A stretch of DNA of 64,000 nt from CBEUVQ01 sp965546615 (GCA_965546615.1 CBEUVQ010000003.1:44994-108993), one strand, 5' to 3'; counted from the first letter of the stretch, positions 41,806 to 50,278 are shown. Translations and numbers: made by a program. The notes: generated from the letters alone by a model not told the origin.

Positions 41806-42270
41806 ATGGTTGAAGTAAAGTTTACGGTGAACGGCCGCCAAGTGACGGTAGAGTGCAAACCAACCGCAATATTAACTGATGTTCTGCGCGCACAGCTCGG
41901 CTTAACTTCCGTTAAAAAGGGCTGCGAAACAGGCGACTGCGGGGCGTGCAGCGTCATTGTGAACGGCAAGTTGGTTAACTCCTGCACAATATTGACACCT
42001 ATGGTTGAAGGAGCGGAGATTGTTACGCTGGAAGGGCTTAATGCCACCGGCGAAGCTCAAAAAATTCAAGAAGCTTTTGTAAACTTACACGGTCTTCAAT
42101 GCGGCTTTTGCGGACCGGGAATGATTTTATCTGCCAAAGTACTTTTAGATCAAAACCCCAAACCATCATGGGAAGAGATCGCCAGGGGAATCAGCGGCAA
42201 CTTATGTCGTTGTACCGGTTACGTCAATCAGATTAAAGCTGTTCAAAAAGCCGCTGAAACGACTGATTAA
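41806..42270 (+). CDS. Molybdenum hydroxylase 2x[2Fe-2S] subunit (NdhS/XdhC-small/CoxS type)
   Basis: A 154-residue protein with a plant-type ferredoxin domain (KKGCETGDCGACSVIVNG, then the fourth cysteine in SCTILTP) and a helical second cluster domain (CGFCGPGMILSAKVLL and GNLCRCTGYVNQI). It carries electrons between the Mo centre and the FAD subunit. The ATG at 41806 lies eight bases after GGAGGGG; GTG at 41797 overlaps that site. Tightly spaced within the operon. Confidence 0.96.
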   Translation: MVEVKFTVNGRQVTVECKPTAILTDVLRAQLGLTSVKKGCETGDCGACSVIVNGKLVNSCTILTPMVEGAEIVTLEGLNATGEAQKIQEAFVNLHGLQCGFCGPGMILSAKVLLDQNPKPSWEEIARGISGNLCRCTGYVNQIKAVQKAAETTD

Positions 42271-42290
42271 TATAGAAGGGGGGCTAAACA

Positions 42291-43556
42291 ATGAAAGCTG
42301 TTGGTAAGCGTATACCGATTTATGATGGTTGGAACCATGTGACCGCAAAAACTCAATATACAGATGATATCTACCTGCCCGGGATGCTGTATGTAAAAAC
42401 CGCTTCAGTACCGGTGCCGCACGCAAAGATAATCAGTATTGACACGTCCAAAGCTGAGAGCCTGCCCGGTGTGGTTGGTGTCATTACTCATAAAGATGTA
42501 CCTAATAACTATTGGGGTCCGTTTGTGCAGGATACACCTGTGTTGGCAGATAAATATGTCCGCTATCTTGATCAGCCGGTGGTAGCAGTGGCTGCGGTGG
42601 ACGAAGATACCGCTTATGAAGCTTGCGAGCTGGTGAAAATAGAGTATGAAGAACTTCCGGCGGTATATGACCCTGAAGAAGCAATGAAACCCGGTGCCCC
42701 TGAAGTGCACGAGGGCGGCAATATTGCCAAATTAGGTGACGACGATGCCATTATGGTGCGCTATGGTGATGTAGATAAAGCCTTTGCTGAGTGTGATTAC
42801 ATTATTGAAAACAAATACCGCGCACCGATGACTGAACACGCCTTTTTGGAGCCGCACTGCTCTGTTTCATATGTGGACAGCAGCGGTTATTTAACAATTC
42901 ATTCCACTACCCAGACCGTTGCTTGGCATCAAATGTTAATTTCTGCGGTTATTAATGTACCTCAGAGCAAAATGCGTTTTGTTACCGGGCCGGTAGGCGG
43001 CGGTTTTGGCGGTAAATCTAACCCCAGCACAGAATTTGTAACTGCTCTGCTGGCTTTGAAAACCGGTAAGCCGGTAAAATGGCGCTGGACACGTAAAGAG
43101 GAATTTTTCCTTTCTACCGTCAGCAGTGCGGATACTATGTGGTATAAAACCGGCTTTAATAAAGACGGCCTTTTGGTGGCCACCAAAGTGCGCTATATCC
43201 AAGATACCGGTGCATATAACGATTTTGGTACCTATGGCATGCTTAAACTGACTTCACAGTACAACGGACCGTACTATGTTCCCAACACCTGGTTTGACGG
43301 CTATGTTGTATACACCAACAAACAAGTAACCGGACCGAAACGTGGTTATTCAATTACTCAGTCAGTTTTAGCCAATGAAACCCAAATGGATTTAATAGCC
43401 CGTGAGTTAAATATGGATCCGGTGGAAGTTCGGATCAAGAACTTATTTAAAGACGGAGACCTTTTGCCTACGCAGCAGGCGTTGGAAGCAGTCGGTGCTA
43501 AAGATACGCTGCAGGCAGTGGTAGAGGCCTACGATTGGTATAACAAAAAGTTTTAA
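42291..43556 (+). CDS. Molybdenum hydroxylase large Mo subunit, first half (NdhL-like)
   Basis: A 421-residue protein equal to the N-terminal part of a xanthine-dehydrogenase-type Mo subunit: the a/b hammerhead domain (KTQYTDDIYLPGMLYVKT) then the first Mo-binding domain (TGPVGGGFGGKS, and KRGYSITQSVLANETQMDLIA in place of the usual RGFGxPQ loop). It ends with its own stop, and the second half is a separate gene with its own ribosome site. This split matches NdhL/NdhM of the selenium-containing nicotinate dehydrogenase of Eubacterium barkeri. The substrate could also be a purine or another N-heterocycle. Confidence 0.92.
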   Translation: MKAVGKRIPIYDGWNHVTAKTQYTDDIYLPGMLYVKTASVPVPHAKIISIDTSKAESLPGVVGVITHKDVPNNYWGPFVQDTPVLADKYVRYLDQPVVAVAAVDEDTAYEACELVKIEYEELPAVYDPEEAMKPGAPEVHEGGNIAKLGDDDAIMVRYGDVDKAFAECDYIIENKYRAPMTEHAFLEPHCSVSYVDSSGYLTIHSTTQTVAWHQMLISAVINVPQSKMRFVTGPVGGGFGGKSNPSTEFVTALLALKTGKPVKWRWTRKEEFFLSTVSSADTMWYKTGFNKDGLLVATKVRYIQDTGAYNDFGTYGMLKLTSQYNGPYYVPNTWFDGYVVYTNKQVTGPKRGYSITQSVLANETQMDLIARELNMDPVEVRIKNLFKDGDLLPTQQALEAVGAKDTLQAVVEAYDWYNKKF

Positions 43557-43577
43557 CTTGAGAGGAGGGAAGAAATA

Positions 43578-44585
43578 ATGAAAAAACGTGGTAAAGGTGT
43601 TTGCTCGACAATCCACTCTTCCGGTCTTACCGGAGGCAATGACCCTAGTGAAGCATTTATTCGTATGCACGGCGATGCCAGTGTGACGCTGCATATTGGT
43701 TCTACTGAACTTGGCCAAGGTGTTAAAACGGTAATGAGACAAATTGCCGCCGAAGTTTTGGAAGTGCCGGTGGAAAAAATTACGGTATTAAATTCCGACA
43801 GTGCCAATGCTGCTATTTGTACCGGTCAGTTCGCCAGCCGGACAACTTTGGTTTGCGGTAATGCAGTGAAATTAGCCGCTGAAAACTTAAAAGAAAAAAT
43901 TATGCAGTTTGCAGCTGCAAAACTGGGATTAAACGTCGACGGATTAGAGTACAGCGACGGCGTAATTTGGAACTGTGCCGACCCAACAAGCCGCATTACT
44001 TTGCAGGAAATAGCCGGCGATGCGTTTTTCACCTCTCTTGAACCGCTGGTCGGTGTTGGACGTTATGTTCCTAAGTTTGCTCCCCGGGACAACGCCACCG
44101 GTAAAGTTGAATTCTTCAAAGCACTGCAGTTTATGTCCTGCATCGCAGAAGTTGAAGTTGATATGGAAACAGGCGAAGTTGTAGTTACCGATTTGGTTAT
44201 GGCTTTGGAGCCGGGTAAGCCGCTTAACCCGCTGCTGCTGGAGGGACAAATGCATGGCGGTGCATCATTTGGGATAGGATATGCATTAATGGAAAACGTT
44301 TTGCCCAAATATCCCAGTATGGATGATGCTGCCTACACCTATCACGATTATTTAATTCCTACTGCTATGGACATGCCGGATGTAAAAACTTACTTATTGG
44401 AAAATCCGTCACCGCGTGGGCCTTTCGGTGCCAAAGGCTGTGGTGAAATTGTAGCTAATGTTGCTCATGCGGCAATTATCAGAGCGGTTTCCAATGTAGT
44501 GGGAGTGGATTTCTTTGAACATACTCTTACCCCGGATAAAGTACTGGCAGCAATTAAAAAGGGTGCTGAGCACTCAGTAAGTTAA
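43578..44585 (+). CDS. Molybdenum hydroxylase Mo subunit, second half (NdhM-like)
   Basis: A 335-residue protein equal to the C-terminal Mo-binding domain of the xanthine dehydrogenase family: GSTELGQGVKTVMRQIAAEVL binds the molybdopterin, and GPFGAKGCGEIVA carries the conserved catalytic glutamate. TGQFASRTT may contact the cofactor. It has its own ribosome site (GAGAGGAGGG) 22 bases after the preceding stop, so the split is organised and not a frameshift. Length fits NdhM. No in-frame TGA is present; any selenium would be labile selenido ligand on Mo, consistent with the YqeB/YqeC/MocA genes downstream. Confidence 0.93.
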   Translation: MKKRGKGVCSTIHSSGLTGGNDPSEAFIRMHGDASVTLHIGSTELGQGVKTVMRQIAAEVLEVPVEKITVLNSDSANAAICTGQFASRTTLVCGNAVKLAAENLKEKIMQFAAAKLGLNVDGLEYSDGVIWNCADPTSRITLQEIAGDAFFTSLEPLVGVGRYVPKFAPRDNATGKVEFFKALQFMSCIAEVEVDMETGEVVVTDLVMALEPGKPLNPLLLEGQMHGGASFGIGYALMENVLPKYPSMDDAAYTYHDYLIPTAMDMPDVKTYLLENPSPRGPFGAKGCGEIVANVAHAAIIRAVSNVVGVDFFEHTLTPDKVLAAIKKGAEHSVS

Positions 44586-44602
44586 ATTTAGGAGGTATGA
44601 AA

Positions 44603-45898
44603 ATGGCAAAGGAACTTTTGAAAATCCCTTATGAAACCGCGGAAGAACGAGGCGTTTATTTAGATTTGGAAGTTGATCAAAAAAACTTGGCAGCAAGTTT
44701 TATACCGGATGAAGATAAAGAACTGCCCGATTTCTTAAGCGCAGTGCTGGAAGCAGTTGAAAATCCGGTGGAAGGCAAAAAGTTTTCTGAACTGATCGGC
44801 CCGGGCAAAAAAGTAACTTTCATTACTGAAAACCAGTTTCGTGCTGCCGACGTCAGCAAGGTACTTCCGGCATTGGTGAAAAAAGCTAAAGATGCCGGCG
44901 CGGAAGTAGCGGTTGTCATCGGCTGCGGCAAAGTACCTGCGCTTAATGAAGAAGAAATTAAAGAAAAGCTGGGTGAAGAAGTAGCCACCAGTGTGCCGGT
45001 TTACTGCAATGATGTTTCTCAAAAGGATAACTATCGTTATCTAGGTATCACCTCAGCAGGAACCCCGCTTTGGGTGCATAAAGTAGTGACCGATGCTGAT
45101 GTGAAAATTGCGCTGAACACCACTCAAGCAACACTTTGGGGTTATGGCGGCTCCGGCATGGTTATTCCCGCTGTAGCCGGAAATGAAACAATTGAAACCA
45201 ACCACGTGATGGCGCTGGCTCCTGATTGTGTACCCGGCAACAATGACTGCCGCATGCAGTTGGATAAGTACGAAGCATTGGAAATGGCCAAGATTGATAT
45301 GAACATCAACATCATTGTAAATAACAAATGGCAGAACATCTTTGTTAATGCCGGTCATCCCGTTGCTTCCCACCGGGCTGCTGTTGCTGAATATGACAAA
45401 ATTTATGCTTTTGATTGTAAAGAGCTGAAAGAAAATCCGGTGGATATCTGCATTACCGGTTCCTCTGCTCCTACCGACCACCTCTTTTTCCATACCGGTT
45501 GGGCAGTGGTAAACTGTGCTCCGATAACTAAGCCCGGCGGTATCATCATTATGGCTACCCCTTGTCCCGGATACGGCGACTGGCCGGGATTTGCGCTGAT
45601 GGATTTAATGAAGGAATTTTTGCCTGCTAATGAAGAAAATCATGAAAAAGTACTGTCTTCATTCTTTACCCGTGAACGTGAACTGTGGGCAGGATGTATT
45701 TGGCATCCGATTTACGAAACAATGCTTACCCACGATGTGCGTCTGGTAACCCGGGAAGAAAACTTAGAATTTGCCAGATCCGTTGGCTTTAAGGCTTACG
45801 CTACTATAGAAGAAGCTTATGCAGATGCTTTAAAGGATCAAGGCGAAGATGCCCGAGTAGCATTTGTGCCTTATGGTCGTTACACTGTATTAAGATAA
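44603..45898 (+). CDS. LarA-like (DUF2088) protein lacking the usual nickel-pincer residues
   Basis: A 431-residue protein with clear LarA-type order: VVIGCGKVPALNEEEIKEKLG, YRYLGITSAGTPLWVHKVV, DADVKIALN and ATLWGYGGSGMVIPAVAGNETIETNH. In LarA these positions carry the His of GTHRP, the His of PHxFAGFSGG and the Lys that covalently holds the nickel-pincer nucleotide; here they read C-G-K-V, T-L-W-G-Y-G-G and G-M. It may therefore not use that cofactor, or may be a binding partner. Position between the hydroxylase subunits and the selenium accessory genes suggests a direct role in the pathway. ATG at 44603, seven bases after GGAGG. Confidence 0.7.
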   Translation: MAKELLKIPYETAEERGVYLDLEVDQKNLAASFIPDEDKELPDFLSAVLEAVENPVEGKKFSELIGPGKKVTFITENQFRAADVSKVLPALVKKAKDAGAEVAVVIGCGKVPALNEEEIKEKLGEEVATSVPVYCNDVSQKDNYRYLGITSAGTPLWVHKVVTDADVKIALNTTQATLWGYGGSGMVIPAVAGNETIETNHVMALAPDCVPGNNDCRMQLDKYEALEMAKIDMNINIIVNNKWQNIFVNAGHPVASHRAAVAEYDKIYAFDCKELKENPVDICITGSSAPTDHLFFHTGWAVVNCAPITKPGGIIIMATPCPGYGDWPGFALMDLMKEFLPANEENHEKVLSSFFTRERELWAGCIWHPIYETMLTHDVRLVTREENLEFARSVGFKAYATIEEAYADALKDQGEDARVAFVPYGRYTVLR

Positions 45899-45907
45899 CT
45901 GAAAAAA

Positions 45908-47164
45908 ATGGAAAATATCAATTACAGGTGGGCTGTCGAGGCAGCTCACCTGCTTGCAAATTCACCGTCATTAGTGGCGATTGTCGGTGGCGGCGGTAAG
46001 ACCACCATGCTGTATGCACTGGGACGTTACCTGCAGAACCGGGGCGCAAAGGTACTGTTATCTACCACTGCACAAATGCTGCCGCCCCAAAAAAAAGAAG
46101 CGCTGCTTTGGTTAAGCCCCACTTCCCCGCCGCCTGTATGCAGAGATCATTTGTACCTATGGGGTGCGGCGATCAACCACCTGGGCAAAGTGGTTGGGGT
46201 TAGGCGGGATTTGCTTGCACCGCATTTATCAACCTACGATTATATTTTAGTGGAGGCCGACGGCAGCAGGGGACTGCCGCTGAAATTTTGGGGTGCGGAT
46301 GAACCGGTGCTGCCGCAGGGCGTTACTGATGTGCTGTGCATTGCCTCTGATGCGGCGGTTGGTAAGCCGGTAGAAGAGGTTTTGCATCGCTGGCAGCTGG
46401 CCCAACAAATTATCGCAATGCCGCCGGTTGTTGATGAACACCTGTGGTACGGTCTGCGCCGGTATCAACACTTTTTTTTGCAAAAAATTGCTCCGGCAGG
46501 CACCAAAATAATGATGATTGACCGCCGTTCATCAGCGGAGCAGTTTCCTGTGCCGTCGATTGCCGCATTGGTGTTGGCGGCAGGAGCGGGGAGCCGGTTT
46601 GGGGGCGGAAAACTTACCGAAATTCTTCACGGCAAACCGGTGATTGCCTGGCTGCTGCGCATGCTCAACGGCACTGCGCTCTACCCTAAAACAGTAGTGG
46701 GTGGAAGCGATGAGAGGGTGCGGCATGAAGCAGAAAACCACTACTTTCAATACTGTAAAAATGAGCAGTGGGCGGAAGGTATGGGCAGTTCGCTGCGCGT
46801 TGGAATAAACCATATACTGAAATTTTCCGGCCGTTTGCAGGGCGTTTTAGTTTTTTTGGGGGATATGCCGGCTGTAAAAAGAGAAACGGTGCTGTTAATG
46901 TGTGCTTCGGTAATGGAACGAAATCCCGATGTTGCCTACCCTGTTTACAATGGACAGCGCGGACATCCGGTGTATTTTAGCCGTGCGTGTTTCTCTGAAT
47001 TGTTAAAGCTGACGGGTGATGCAGGAGGACGGGCGATACTGAATGAACTGCCTAATCAGCTGCCGATAGAAGTAGACGATGAAGGTGTTATTTTAGATAT
47101 CGATCAACGGGATGATTTGAAATTAATGACAGAAGTTATTGATCGGATTGAAAATGCTGAGTAA
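45908..47164 (+). CDS. YqeC-MocA fusion: selenium-dependent Mo hydroxylase accessory protein and molybdopterin cytidylyltransferase
   Basis: A 418-residue fusion. Residues 1-215 match YqeC, a P-loop protein of the selenium-dependent molybdenum hydroxylase set (VGGGGKTTMLYALG, YILVEADGSRGLPLK). Residues 218-418 match MocA, which transfers CMP to molybdopterin to make the cytosine dinucleotide cofactor (LVLAAGAGSRFGGGKL, WAEGMGSSLRVGI, FLGDMPAV, GQRGHPVYFS). The fusion implies the two act together on the same hydroxylase. It starts nine bases after the LarA-like gene and is followed by a MoeA-like gene 106 bases on. Confidence 0.92.
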   Translation: MENINYRWAVEAAHLLANSPSLVAIVGGGGKTTMLYALGRYLQNRGAKVLLSTTAQMLPPQKKEALLWLSPTSPPPVCRDHLYLWGAAINHLGKVVGVRRDLLAPHLSTYDYILVEADGSRGLPLKFWGADEPVLPQGVTDVLCIASDAAVGKPVEEVLHRWQLAQQIIAMPPVVDEHLWYGLRRYQHFFLQKIAPAGTKIMMIDRRSSAEQFPVPSIAALVLAAGAGSRFGGGKLTEILHGKPVIAWLLRMLNGTALYPKTVVGGSDERVRHEAENHYFQYCKNEQWAEGMGSSLRVGINHILKFSGRLQGVLVFLGDMPAVKRETVLLMCASVMERNPDVAYPVYNGQRGHPVYFSRACFSELLKLTGDAGGRAILNELPNQLPIEVDDEGVILDIDQRDDLKLMTEVIDRIENAE

Positions 47165-47270
47165 ATTGGCTTGGTGTGAAGGGCATGTGCTCGACTGGCT
47201 GTGTAATGTAACTTTTGACAACTAATCAGCATGGGATAAAGTTTAAGACCTAACATCGGGAGGTACGCAC

Positions 47271-48305
47271 ATGAAGACCCAAAAAATTCGCGTAGAAAAT
47301 GCTGTCGGTATGGTGCTTTCTCATGATTTAACCAAAATTGTAAAAGACAGTTTTAAAGGGCCGGCCTTTCGCAAGGGCCATATCATTACCGAGGATGATG
47401 TTTCCGAATTGCTGAAAATGGGTAAACAGCAGATTTATGTTTTAGAGCTGGAATCCGACGATATACATGAAGATGAAGCAGGTATATGCTTGGGCAGGGC
47501 AGGTGCAGGTGACGGAATTACCTGTTCGCCGCCCAAAGAAAGCAGAGTAAACCTGTTTGCCGCAATGAGCGGGCTTTTAAAAGTCAACGTGCCGGCATTG
47601 AAAGAAGTAAATAACCTGCCTGAGGTGATATTTTCAACGTTAACCAACAATACCCCGGTAAAAGAAGGGGATATGGTGGCCGGAACTAAGGTAATTCCGC
47701 TCACCGTTAAAGAGCAGGTAGTGCGTCGCTTTGAAGAAATTTGTCAAAAAAACGGCCCGTTGGTAGAAGTGGTTCCTTATCAAAAGAAAAAAGTGGGCTT
47801 GATAGTAACAGGAAGTGAAGTATACGCCGGAAGAATTAAAGACACTTTCGGACCGGTGCTGCAGAACAAAGTGGCGGATTTCGGTTCGGAAGTAATTAGT
47901 TTTAATTATGCCCCCGATGATGCAGAAGTAATTGCTTCCAAAATAAATGAAGCGATTGACTGCGGTGCGGAAATAGTACTGGTCAGCGGCGGCATGTCGG
48001 TGGATCCGGATGATGTCACTCCTTTGGGTATTCGTTTGAGCGGAGCGGAAATAATTAAGTACGGAGCGCCCATACTGCCGGGGGCGATGTTTTTGTTGGC
48101 TTACCGCGGTGATGTGCCTGTCATCGGCGTGCCGGCCTGCGGTATGTATTACCGCATTACCGTGCTGGATTTGGTACTGTCACGCATACTAACCGGCGAA
48201 CGCTTAACATGCGAAGATATTGTGGCTTATGCGCACGGCGGTTTATGCAGAAGCTGTAATGTTTGTCATTATCCTAAGTGCAGCTTTGGCCAGGCCGGTA
48301 TTTAA
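47271..48305 (+). CDS. MoeA-like molybdopterin-binding protein with Cys-rich C-terminus
   Basis: A 344-residue protein of the MoeA/MoCF group found beside selenium-dependent Mo hydroxylases. The N-terminus (KIRVENAVGMVLSHDLTKIV) matches the first MoeA segment, and residues about 175-300 form the MoCF domain (GLIVTGSEVYAGRIKDTFGP, LVSGGMSVDPDDVTP, PILPGAMFLLAY). The last 25 residues contain CRSCNVCHYPKC, which could bind a metal or iron-sulfur cluster and is not part of standard MoeA. It probably handles or inserts the Mo cofactor. ATG at 47271 after GGGAGG. Confidence 0.82.
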   Translation: MKTQKIRVENAVGMVLSHDLTKIVKDSFKGPAFRKGHIITEDDVSELLKMGKQQIYVLELESDDIHEDEAGICLGRAGAGDGITCSPPKESRVNLFAAMSGLLKVNVPALKEVNNLPEVIFSTLTNNTPVKEGDMVAGTKVIPLTVKEQVVRRFEEICQKNGPLVEVVPYQKKKVGLIVTGSEVYAGRIKDTFGPVLQNKVADFGSEVISFNYAPDDAEVIASKINEAIDCGAEIVLVSGGMSVDPDDVTPLGIRLSGAEIIKYGAPILPGAMFLLAYRGDVPVIGVPACGMYYRITVLDLVLSRILTGERLTCEDIVAYAHGGLCRSCNVCHYPKCSFGQAGI

Positions 48306-48320
48306 AAAGGAGATGCCAAC

Positions 48321-49436
48321 ATGTACGCAGATGTTTTGAAAAACTTAGAAAAGAAACGGCCGAGTGCAGTTGTTACTCTGCTTGATGCAGACCTGCCTGC
48401 ATCACTGCCGATAGGCGGGAAAAAGTACTATTCCCAATCACAGGTGACAGGTTCATTTGGCAATTATCGGTTGGATCAAGCGGCGGATGACTTAGCTGCT
48501 CAGGCGTTAGAACAAGGAAGATTAATTACTGAGAAAATTGCCTGTTCCGATTGCCGGGCAGAACAGGTGCTGTTGGCGGCGGAACCGTTTTTTCCTCCCG
48601 AAAATTTGGTGGTTTTCGGAGGGGGTAACATTGCTTACGCATTGGTGCAGATTACCGCTCTGTTGGGCTATCACATTACGGTAGTTGATGATCGGCCGTC
48701 TTTTGCCAACAAACAAAGATTTCCTGCGCCGGTAGAAGTTATTTGTGACAATTTCAGCCATGCCATTGAAAACATGCCGCTTGGCCGGTGGAGTAAAGCA
48801 GTAATCGTTACCCGCGGGCATCAGCATGATTTAGAGTGCCTGCAGGCAGTCATTCAAAAGGATGTCGGCTATTTGGGGATGATTGGCAGCAGGCGGCGCA
48901 TAGCATTGATCAAAAAGCATTTAAAAGAACAAGGTGTTGAGCAGGCTCGCCTTGATCGGGTTTATATGCCAATTGGTTTGGATTTAGGGGCGCAAACTCC
49001 TGAGGAAATTGCGGTAAGCATTGCGGCCGAGTTGATTAAAGTTAAATACGGCAAAGACATACCTTCTGTTTCCGGTGTAAATTACAGTCCAAAGGCAAAC
49101 TGCGGTATTTCCCAACAGGATTTAAATCTGCTGCATGATGTTGAGCTGTTTCAACAGCAGGGCATACCTGCCGCGCTGGCCACAGTAATAACCAGCAGGG
49201 GGTCTACCCCGCGAAAAGCGGGAGCTAAAATGTTGGTGCGTCGTGACGGCGGTATTGTAGGCACCATCGGCGGGGGCTGTATTGAAGGAGAGGTAAAAAG
49301 GGAGGCTTTAACGGTGATGGACACCGGAAAGCCCGGCCTGTATAAATTTTTCCTGGATAACGATGTAGCCGCCAATGAGGGGATGGCCTGCGGCGGCACG
49401 CTGGAAGTATTCATTGAACCGTTAAATCGACAATAA
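48321..49436 (+). CDS. XdhC/CoxI-family accessory protein with an extra C-terminal CoxI domain
   Basis: A 371-residue protein. The centre (about residues 92-245) is the XdhC Rossmann domain (LVVFGGGNIAYALVQITALLGYHITVVDDR, quoted as key residues G-G-G-N-I-A, then YLGMIGSRRRIALIKKHL and IGLDLGAQTPEEIAVSI). The C-terminal 100 residues are a full CoxI domain (AALATVITSRGSTPRKAGAKM, GTIGGGCIEGEV, GMACGGTLEVFIEP), which in ordinary XdhC lies at the N-terminus. The first 90 residues look like a degenerate copy of that same domain. XdhC binds Mo cofactor and promotes its sulfuration and insertion; here it may serve selenation. Starts 15 bases after the MoeA-like gene. Confidence 0.85.
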   Translation: MYADVLKNLEKKRPSAVVTLLDADLPASLPIGGKKYYSQSQVTGSFGNYRLDQAADDLAAQALEQGRLITEKIACSDCRAEQVLLAAEPFFPPENLVVFGGGNIAYALVQITALLGYHITVVDDRPSFANKQRFPAPVEVICDNFSHAIENMPLGRWSKAVIVTRGHQHDLECLQAVIQKDVGYLGMIGSRRRIALIKKHLKEQGVEQARLDRVYMPIGLDLGAQTPEEIAVSIAAELIKVKYGKDIPSVSGVNYSPKANCGISQQDLNLLHDVELFQQQGIPAALATVITSRGSTPRKAGAKMLVRRDGGIVGTIGGGCIEGEVKREALTVMDTGKPGLYKFFLDNDVAANEGMACGGTLEVFIEPLNRQ

Positions 49437-49457
49437 AGAAATTGACGGAGGAGTCTA

Positions 49458-50249
49458 ATGTCAAACAACTTAGTATTGATTAAAGGTGCCGGGGACTTGG
49501 CCAGCGGTGTCGCTCACCGTTTGAGCCGCTGCGGCTTTACCCCCGTCATGACGGAATTGCCTCGACCGTTGGTGGTCAGAAGAACGGTGTCTTTTGCAGA
49601 AGCGGTTTACGTCGGTGAAATTACCGTTGAGGGTGTGCGGGCGGTTTTGGCTGACGATGTGCAGCAGGCCAAAGAGCTGGTAAGCCAAGGTGTTATCCCG
49701 GTAATAATTGATGAAAAGGGCGAAACTGTTCAGCAGTTAAAACCGCAGGTAGTGATTGATGCTATTATGGCTAAAAAAAATACCGGAACCAAAAAAGATG
49801 ATGCCGAAATAGTTATCGCCTTGGGACCCGGTTTTACAGCCGGTGTCGATGTGCATGCCGTAGTGGAAACTAAACGCGGGCATTATCTGGGCAGGGTGAT
49901 TTGGCAGGGTGCGGCCATTCCAAACACCGGAAAACCCGGACCGGTAATGGGGATAAGCACCAAGCGGCTTTTGCGGGCCGGTAAAGACGGTATTTTTACC
50001 GCTTGTAAAGAAATCGGTGAGCGGGTTGCAAGCGGCGATACCGTAGGTTGGATAGATAATACCGCAGTGCGGGCGGAGATTGACGGTGTGCTGAGAGGAC
50101 TGATTCACAGCGGCGTATCGGTAACTGCCGGACTGAAAATCGGAGATATCGACCCCCGGGCAGAATACGACTACTGCTTTACCATCAGCGATAAAGCCAG
50201 GGCGGTGGCAGGAGGCGTACTTGAAGCGATGCTGACATTGATGAAATAA
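49458..50249 (+). CDS. yqeB: Selenium-dependent molybdenum hydroxylase system protein YqeB
   Basis: A 263-residue protein matching the YqeB/EF2563 family by LIKGAGDLASGVAHRLSRCGF, MTELPRPLVVRRTVSFAEA, IALGPGFTAGVDVHAVVETKRGH and GDIDPRAEYDYCFTISDKARAVAGG (partial quotations). YqeB genes track with selenium-dependent Mo hydroxylases and selD in genome surveys; the exact reaction is not known. It is the last gene of the hydroxylase operon, ended by a strong bidirectional terminator. selD is not in the window. Confidence 0.93.
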   Translation: MSNNLVLIKGAGDLASGVAHRLSRCGFTPVMTELPRPLVVRRTVSFAEAVYVGEITVEGVRAVLADDVQQAKELVSQGVIPVIIDEKGETVQQLKPQVVIDAIMAKKNTGTKKDDAEIVIALGPGFTAGVDVHAVVETKRGHYLGRVIWQGAAIPNTGKPGPVMGISTKRLLRAGKDGIFTACKEIGERVASGDTVGWIDNTAVRAEIDGVLRGLIHSGVSVTAGLKIGDIDPRAEYDYCFTISDKARAVAGGVLEAMLTLMK

Positions 50250-50278
50250 TGTATCCTGAAAATCTGCTGTTAATTAAG

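Noticed and set aside
42291..44585. NdhL and NdhM halves as one frameshifted or interrupted xanthine dehydrogenase gene
   Set aside because: Each half has its own stop or start, a good ribosome site and a size that fits the naturally split nicotinate dehydrogenase subunits.
44603..45898. Annotating either LarA-like protein as lactate racemase
   Set aside because: One lacks the key His and Lys residues and the other is only remotely similar; substrate cannot be assigned.
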